A stretch of DNA of 11,057 nt from an uncultured bacterium (GTDB lineage Bacteria; Verrucomicrobiota; Kiritimatiellia; CAIKKV01; CAITUY01): positions 1-11,057 of the forward strand of contig CAIZMS010000343.1 of the NCBI GenBank assembly GCA_903934155.1. The letters run 5' to 3'. Made by a program: the position numbers and the translations under genes. This document shows positions 6,605 through 11,057 of this stretch, piece by piece. The notes under the pieces were generated by a model, which saw only the letters and a program-made list of their open reading frames with translations, had not been told where the DNA came from and did not search any database. Each line of letters begins with the position of its first letter. The stretch's first letter is position 1.

Positions 6605-7645
6605 TTACCGGGCAAGTTGGCCGCAGGCGGCCAGAATGTCAGCTCCAAGAGAATGGCGGCGCGTCGCCTTGAAACCAGCGTCTTTGAGTTCAGCCAAAAA
6701 TTCACCCACCCGCTTCTCCCCGGACTCCCGCAGGAGGCGCCCCGCGACTACAGCATGGTCGGCGGCCACAGGATTATAGGGAATCAGGTTTATATGCACC
6801 TGCAACCCGGTCAGCCATTCCTTTAATGCCGCACAATCGGCCTCTGTGTCGGTCAGTCCATCCAGCATCAGAAGCTCTATCATCACCGGCTGACCGTGAA
6901 CCGTATTCCGGTCCAGGATTGCCGCACGCAGTTCCGAAAGCGGCCATTGACGGCAAAACGGCATCAGTTCATCACGGATATCCTGCCGCACGCTGTGCAG
7001 ACTCACGGCAAGCCCGACACGAGGGAAACGCGCGGAGAGTCGCTGGATCCCTTCCGGGATCCCCAGCGTGGAAACCAGAAGATGCCGATCCGAAAGATGA
7101 AAGCCCCCGGAGCTACGCAGCTGCTCCAGCGCCGCAAACAAATTCTCCGTATTGTGAAAAGGCTCACCCATTCCCATAAAAACCACATTCCGGAGACGAC
7201 GCCCCTCCGACTGAAAGATTTCCCCAGCTTGAATGACCTGGTCAAGGATCTCGGATGAGGCGAGATTGCGGACTTCCTTTACCCTGCCGGTGGCGCAAAA
7301 AAGACATCCCGCCACGCACCCGGTCTGTGAAGACACGCACACCGAGGATCGGCCGGTCTTGATGCGAAGCAGAACGCTTTCGATGCGTCGGGAATCCCGG
7401 GTTTTGAACACCACTTTGCTGGCACCGTCTAAATCCGAGTGAACCGTCTCAACCCAATCCAGCTCATGAAATCTCACAGCGGCACTCACCTCACATCGCA
7501 CCCCCTCCGGAAGCGACCCAAGGGCGGCATCCAGACCGGAAAAAGAACGAAGATACACGGCGCGTAACCGTCGAATCACCTGCGGGTCAAGCCGGAGTCG
7601 ATGCCTGAGCTCTTCTATCCCAGTTTGGTCGGTAAAAGAAATCAC
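6605..7645 (-). CDS. RlmN/Cfr-family radical SAM rRNA (adenine-2503) methyltransferase
   Basis: Radical SAM enzyme that methylates the adenine at position 2503 of 23S rRNA (RlmN also acts on some tRNAs). The 346 residues are shorter than E. coli RlmN (384). The iron-sulphur cluster motif is CVAGCLFC (Cys110, 114, 117). Cys103 lies seven residues before it, as Cys118 does in E. coli, and Cys341 in ILAACGQLA matches the methyl-carrying Cys355. Glu89 (RIESV) is in the place of the proposed E. coli general base, and GMGEP (158-162) binds SAM. After the cluster the usual QGFxRNL is replaced by RVKEVRNL, and the C-terminal motif is RHSLGADI rather than RxTRGxDI, so it is a divergent member. Start is GTG, overlapping the speA stop (GTGA), which suggests coupling. 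The family is sure; assignment to RlmN proper rather than a Cfr-like or RlmN-like branch is not, so I give no symbol. Confidence 0.88.
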   Translation of the reverse strand: MISFTDQTGIEELRHRLRLDPQVIRRLRAVYLRSFSGLDAALGSLPEGVRCEVSAAVRFHELDWVETVHSDLDGASKVVFKTRDSRRIESVLLRIKTGRSSVCVSSQTGCVAGCLFCATGRVKEVRNLASSEILDQVIQAGEIFQSEGRRLRNVVFMGMGEPFHNTENLFAALEQLRSSGGFHLSDRHLLVSTLGIPEGIQRLSARFPRVGLAVSLHSVRQDIRDELMPFCRQWPLSELRAAILDRNTVHGQPVMIELLMLDGLTDTEADCAALKEWLTGLQVHINLIPYNPVAADHAVVAGRLLRESGEKRVGEFLAELKDAGFKATRRHSLGADILAACGQLAR

Positions 7646-9555
7646 TGCTCGAAGTAGGTGTAGCCGCGAATACCGGTTTTGTAGGCCTTCAGGAAAGCAT
7701 TCCTTTCCTTGGCCGTGATAAAGCCGTGCTTGTACGCCTTATCGGCGCGCGACTTGATCGTCGCCACCATACTTTCCGGATCGTATTCCATGTACTTCAG
7801 AATTTCATCAACCCGGTCACCCGTAATCTGTTTAGCTGACTCAATGCGACCCTTGTCGTCAATCCGCACATGCAACACGTTTGTGTTCCCCAGAAGATTG
7901 TGCATATCCCCGATGGTTTCCTGATACGCACCGGTCAGAAATATACCCATGTAGTACTCTCGTCCATCCCATTCGTGGAGCGGCAGGACATGCTTGATAT
8001 CGTGCAAGTCAATGAACTTGTCGATCTTTCCATCCGAATCGCAGGTGATATCCGCCAGAACCCCTTTGCGGGTCGGGCGCTGGTTAAGCCTGTGGATCGG
8101 CATAATCGGAAACAACTGATCAACGGCCCAGAAATCCGGAATGGACTGGAATACACTGAAATTTCCATAGTACACATCGGCAATAGCCGAGTCCAGGCCC
8201 TCGAGTTCGTCGGGAATATATTTGCGTCCCCTCGTCATCTCGGACATCTGGCAGACAATGTGCCAGAAAATAGTTTCCGCCAGGGCCCGCTCCCGAAGCG
8301 AGATCGTTCCGTGAAGGAACAGGGTGCGCAGTTCATCACGGTAGAACACGGCGTCATGATAGGCCTCCTGCATGTTCCGGGGCGAAAGGGAATGGCAGAC
8401 TTCCATCAGGTTTTGAAGCATCTCATGGGCGTTCACATCCAGCTTCTCAGGAATGCTGAGCGGCTCGAAACGGCGCACATCCAGAATGTTGAAAATCAGA
8501 ACTGAGTGATGCGCCACCGTGGCGCGCCCGGACTCGGTAATGAGGGTGGGATGCGGCACCCCGCACTCATCGAGGGTGTTCATAATCGTCTCAACCACCG
8601 TGGACGCATACTCAGCGGTGGAGTAATTGGTGCTACAAGCGAAATTAGTGTGGGAGCCATCGTAATCCACCGCCAACCCCCCACCCATGTTCAGAATCCC
8701 CATTCCCGCCCCCTCGCGAACGAGCTCAACATAGAAACGGCAGGCTTCCCGCAGGGCGGTACGTACCCGGCGAATGTCCGAAACCTGGCTACCAAGGTGG
8801 TAATGCAACATCTGCAGGCAGTCGAGCCTATCGCGCTGCCGCAACTGATCCACCATTTCAATGATCTGGCTGGCATCCAGGCCGAATTTGCTTCGATCTC
8901 CGCCTGAGGAATCCCAATGTCCCCCCGCCCGACTCGACAACTTGGCACGCACCCCCAGCACGGGCCGAATACCCAGACGCTCCGCCCGCGACAGAACAAG
9001 CTCCAGTTCACTGGGCATTTCAATAACCAGAACAGTGCGGGTCCCCATCTTCAAGGCCTGCAAAGCCATGTCGATGAATTCCTCGTCCTTATAACCGTTG
9101 CAGATCACAAAGGCTTCGGGATCCTTCATGAGAGCAAGCGCCGCAATAAGCTCGGCCTTGCTGCCTGCCTCAATGCCGTGGTGATACTCGCGCCCGTATT
9201 CCGTGATATCGCCAACCACGGCATCCTGCTGGTTCACCTTGATGGGAAAAACACCGCGATACTGCCCCTGATAGGCTGCATCAAATATGGCCCACCGGAA
9301 ACTCTCGTTGATCTCCTTGATTCGGGAAGCCAGAATATTGGAAAAACGAATCAGGACAGGCATATTCAGGCCCCGCCCATGACACTCGTCAATCAGGTGC
9401 AGAAGACTGACTTCCGTGGGGCTTTTCGGACCGTTCGGACGGACCATGACTTCGCCGCCGGGCGAAATATCAAAATATCCCTGTCCCCAGTTCCGGATCC
9501 CGTACAATTCGGCAGAATTTTCCGCCGTCCACCGAGTCAATGCCTCATGCCTCAT
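7642..9555 (-). CDS. speA: Biosynthetic arginine decarboxylase
   Basis: PLP-dependent enzyme converting arginine to agmatine and CO2, the first step of the agmatine route to putrescine. At 637 residues it is close to E. coli SpeA (658). Lys106 in GVFPIKVNQQ is the expected PLP Schiff-base lysine. HYHLGSQ (251-257) and MGGGLAVDYDGS (290-301) contact the cofactor, as ESGR (341-344) is expected to. Cys505 in DITCDSDG is the catalytic cysteine of the C-terminal barrel. The C-terminal extension ends in the typical GYTYFEQ. No signal peptide is seen, so it should be cytoplasmic. The ATG at 9555 has a strong TAGGAGGG Shine-Dalgarno at 9570-9563. It follows the transporter gene by 81 bases and overlaps the RlmN-family gene by 4 bases. 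Agmatine-processing genes (speB, or aguA/aguB) are not in the window. Confidence 0.96.
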   Translation of the reverse strand: MRHEALTRWTAENSAELYGIRNWGQGYFDISPGGEVMVRPNGPKSPTEVSLLHLIDECHGRGLNMPVLIRFSNILASRIKEINESFRWAIFDAAYQGQYRGVFPIKVNQQDAVVGDITEYGREYHHGIEAGSKAELIAALALMKDPEAFVICNGYKDEEFIDMALQALKMGTRTVLVIEMPSELELVLSRAERLGIRPVLGVRAKLSSRAGGHWDSSGGDRSKFGLDASQIIEMVDQLRQRDRLDCLQMLHYHLGSQVSDIRRVRTALREACRFYVELVREGAGMGILNMGGGLAVDYDGSHTNFACSTNYSTAEYASTVVETIMNTLDECGVPHPTLITESGRATVAHHSVLIFNILDVRRFEPLSIPEKLDVNAHEMLQNLMEVCHSLSPRNMQEAYHDAVFYRDELRTLFLHGTISLRERALAETIFWHIVCQMSEMTRGRKYIPDELEGLDSAIADVYYGNFSVFQSIPDFWAVDQLFPIMPIHRLNQRPTRKGVLADITCDSDGKIDKFIDLHDIKHVLPLHEWDGREYYMGIFLTGAYQETIGDMHNLLGNTNVLHVRIDDKGRIESAKQITGDRVDEILKYMEYDPESMVATIKSRADKAYKHGFITAKERNAFLKAYKTGIRGYTYFEQ

Positions 9556-9588
9556 TCCGTCGCCCTCCTACCAAGACATCAAACTCGG

Positions 9589-9597
9589 AACATAACA
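9589..9597 (-). promoter_or_regulatory. Possible extended -10 element upstream of speA
   Basis: In the 81-base gap between the transporter and speA the minus strand reads TGT-TATGTT (9597-9589), resembling an extended -10 (TGn-TATAAT). A start near 9582 would leave a leader of about 27 bases carrying the strong speA ribosome site. No convincing -35 box is present, so the call is weak. No terminator for the upstream transporter gene is visible in the gap. Confidence 0.25.
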
Positions 9598-9636
9598 TGC
9601 GACGGGGTGATGTACAGTGAAAATGCGACCTCCCAT

Positions 9637-10968
9637 TTACTGAATCTTCACCGGCTCAAACCGAGGCGCAAGTAGATGATTAACAATGAAAGCAACCAGA
9701 TAGGCAAACGCACAAATGCTAAAGAGAATGGCATAACCAGCCGTCTCGCTGCCTGCTAACCTGTAGTGATCAAGCATCTTGCCTGTCATAATTGGAAAAA
9801 TCATACCACCCAACGATCCCGCCATACCCCCCAGCCCGACAATCGAGGCAATAGCCCGCTTGGGGAACATGTCGGACACCGAGGTGAAAAGGTTAGCCGA
9901 CCAGGCCTGATGAGCGGCACCCGCCAACCCGATCAACATCACCGCAGGCCAGTCACCGATCTTCGTTACGAAAAATATCGGAAGCACACACAGCGCAAAC
10001 AGGAACATTCCCGTCTTGCGGGCACGGGTCACGCTCCACCCGGATTTGGCTAGATGCCCCGTGATCCACCCCCCAAAAATGCTGAGCACGGTGATGATCC
10101 CGTAAATCGTGACGAGCAACGGCCAGCTATGCTTGATGTCCAGATTCCGGGTTGTCTTGAAGTAGTCAGGAAGCCAAATGAGAAAAAACCACCAAACCGG
10201 ATCAGTCAGGAATTTTGCGACAATGAATGACCAGACCTGACGATAGCCCAAAAGAGCTTTCCAGGGGATCTTTTCCACCCGGTCACTCTCCTCGCGGTCA
10301 CTGAGGATGTGCTCCAGTTCCTTTGCATCCACCCCTTTATGCTTTTCGGGAACATCGTACATCTTGATCCAAAATCCAAGCCAGACAAACCCAATCAGAC
10401 CGGCCACGATGAAGGGCATTCCCCACCCGTACTTGATTGCCAGAAACGGGATCACCGCTGGCGCCAGCAAGGCGCCCACATTGGTTCCTGAATTGAACAA
10501 ACTGGTCGCAAAAGCGCGTTCCCGCTTAGGGAACCACTGTGCCGTGCTTTTTACAGCGGCAGGAAAGTTTCCCGCCTCGGCAAGCCCGAGCAAAACTCGA
10601 CACACACCAAATGCAGCCACGGCTAGCGCGGCTGCCCCAAATACCCGCCCTCCGATCTGAATACTGGCATGGCCGGGCATAATTGCCACGATGGCATGAG
10701 CCATCGCCGCCAGACTCCAGCCCACCATCGAGACGGCATACCCCACCTTGACCCCGAACCGATCCACGAACCAGCCAAAGAACAATAAGCCCAGTCCATA
10801 GGCGGCCTGAAACATGGAATTAACAAGCCCAAAGTCGGCCTTGCTCCATCCAAACTGGACATCCAGAAACTCCTTGATCAGGGAAAGTATCTGCCGGTCA
10901 ATGTAATTGACCGTCGTGGCGAAAAATAGCAATGTGCAAACAACCCACCTGTAATTACCCTTGAACAT
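9637..10968 (-). CDS. MFS transporter, anion:cation symporter family (hexuronate/sugar-acid type)
   Basis: Inner-membrane proton-coupled carrier of 443 residues with about 12 membrane segments, probably for a sugar acid such as glucuronate, galacturonate or glucarate. NYIDRQ is at 21-26, the MFS loop signature GWFVDRFGVK at 65-74, and the conserved GLAEAGNFPAAVKSTAQWFP at 128-147 with ERAFATSLFNSGTNVGALLAP at 150-170. These are typical of ExuT-like members of the family. A charged cytoplasmic loop (about 203-235) separates the two six-helix halves, and the second half starts near 240. AAGGAG lies 8 bases before the ATG at 10968. The gene starts 14 bases after a short-chain dehydrogenase whose C-terminus resembles the Bacillus YjmF/UxuB type, supporting a role in hexuronate use. 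The exact substrate cannot be read from the sequence. Confidence 0.9.
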   Translation of the reverse strand: MFKGNYRWVVCTLLFFATTVNYIDRQILSLIKEFLDVQFGWSKADFGLVNSMFQAAYGLGLLFFGWFVDRFGVKVGYAVSMVGWSLAAMAHAIVAIMPGHASIQIGGRVFGAAALAVAAFGVCRVLLGLAEAGNFPAAVKSTAQWFPKRERAFATSLFNSGTNVGALLAPAVIPFLAIKYGWGMPFIVAGLIGFVWLGFWIKMYDVPEKHKGVDAKELEHILSDREESDRVEKIPWKALLGYRQVWSFIVAKFLTDPVWWFFLIWLPDYFKTTRNLDIKHSWPLLVTIYGIITVLSIFGGWITGHLAKSGWSVTRARKTGMFLFALCVLPIFFVTKIGDWPAVMLIGLAGAAHQAWSANLFTSVSDMFPKRAIASIVGLGGMAGSLGGMIFPIMTGKMLDHYRLAGSETAGYAILFSICAFAYLVAFIVNHLLAPRFEPVKIQ

Positions 10969-10982
10969 ATTACGCTCTCCTT

Positions 10983-11057
10983 CTAAACGCCTGAATAAGC
11001 CAAGAATCCGCCATCCACGGGGATAACCACGCCGGTGACAAACGCGGCCTCATCCGA
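10983..11057 (-). CDS. Short-chain dehydrogenase/reductase, C-terminal fragment (5' part outside window)
   Basis: The right edge holds the last 24 codons of a reading frame ending in TAG. The translation is SDEAAFVTGVVIPVDGGF followed by LAYSGV. This is the classical SDR C-terminus: the (A)SDxAxFVTG stretch and the VDGG motif that close the Rossmann-fold enzymes. The SGV ending is one I associate with YjmF/UxuB-like sugar-acid oxidoreductases (fructuronate reductase activity), which suits the adjacent hexuronate-type transporter. The Shine-Dalgarno of the transporter directly abuts this stop codon, so both genes belong to one operon. NAD(P)-binding and catalytic residues lie outside the window, so the substrate is inferred only from context. 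Confidence 0.85.
   Translation of the reverse strand, partial: SDEAAFVTGVVIPVDGGFLAYSGV

Noticed and set aside
9597..9629. Two copies of ATGCGAC and a TGTACA core in the transporter-speA gap, considered as an operator
   Set aside because: The repeats are short, the palindrome does not extend beyond six bases, and nothing resembles an ARG box.
8917..9675. A 252-codon open frame on the plus strand opposite the start of speA
   Set aside because: Antisense to conserved SpeA sequence and without any family signature.
1..11057. Mobile element, defence system or CRISPR content
   Set aside because: No transposase, integrase, nuclease, repeat array, target-site duplication or composition break was seen; the genes are co-oriented core or metabolic functions.

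Overview
The window is a compact bacterial chromosomal segment (estimated by eye at 55-60% G+C). Every supported gene lies on the minus strand, so it reads from the right edge to the left. No rRNA, tRNA, CRISPR array, insertion sequence, phage gene or origin was found. The largest intergenic gap is about 110 bases. The set of genes (aroA-cmk, rlmN, speA, argH, an ExbB/TolQ-type protein, an FmdB zinc ribbon) points to a Gram-negative, diderm chromosome. ArgH is of the short-N-terminus type I associate with Bacteroidetes and some PVC-group bacteria. Together with the base composition, this makes a Verrucomicrobiota/Kiritimatiellota-like organism a reasonable guess, but only a guess.

Right part (11057 to 9637): the last 24 codons of a short-chain dehydrogenase/reductase, then an MFS transporter of the anion:cation symporter (hexuronate/glucarate) family. 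The two are 14 bases apart and look like the end of a sugar-acid uptake and oxidoreduction operon. Middle part (9555 to 4532): biosynthetic arginine decarboxylase (speA), overlapped by an RlmN-family radical SAM methyltransferase, then aroA (EPSP synthase) overlapped by cmk (cytidylate kinase). These serve polyamine, ribosome modification, aromatic amino acid and CMP recycling functions.

Left part (4476 to 1): a well-formed sigma70-type promoter (TTGACA, 17 bases, TACGAT) stands just upstream of a small FmdB-type zinc-ribbon gene. It is followed by a zinc-ribbon protein with one membrane segment, an exported protein that looks like a catalytically dead MA-clan metallopeptidase, argininosuccinate lyase (argH), and an ExbB/TolQ/MotA proton-channel protein cut by the window edge. 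The junctions are 23 bases, a 4-base overlap, a 1-base overlap (or a 29-base gap if argH begins at its internal start) and 54 bases, so this is probably one transcript.

Most of the window is ordinary housekeeping DNA. The parts that merit a second look are the uncharacterised zinc-ribbon/pseudo-peptidase pair, the divergent short RlmN, the unusual ArgH, and the aroA start that lacks a Shine-Dalgarno and may be nearly leaderless.
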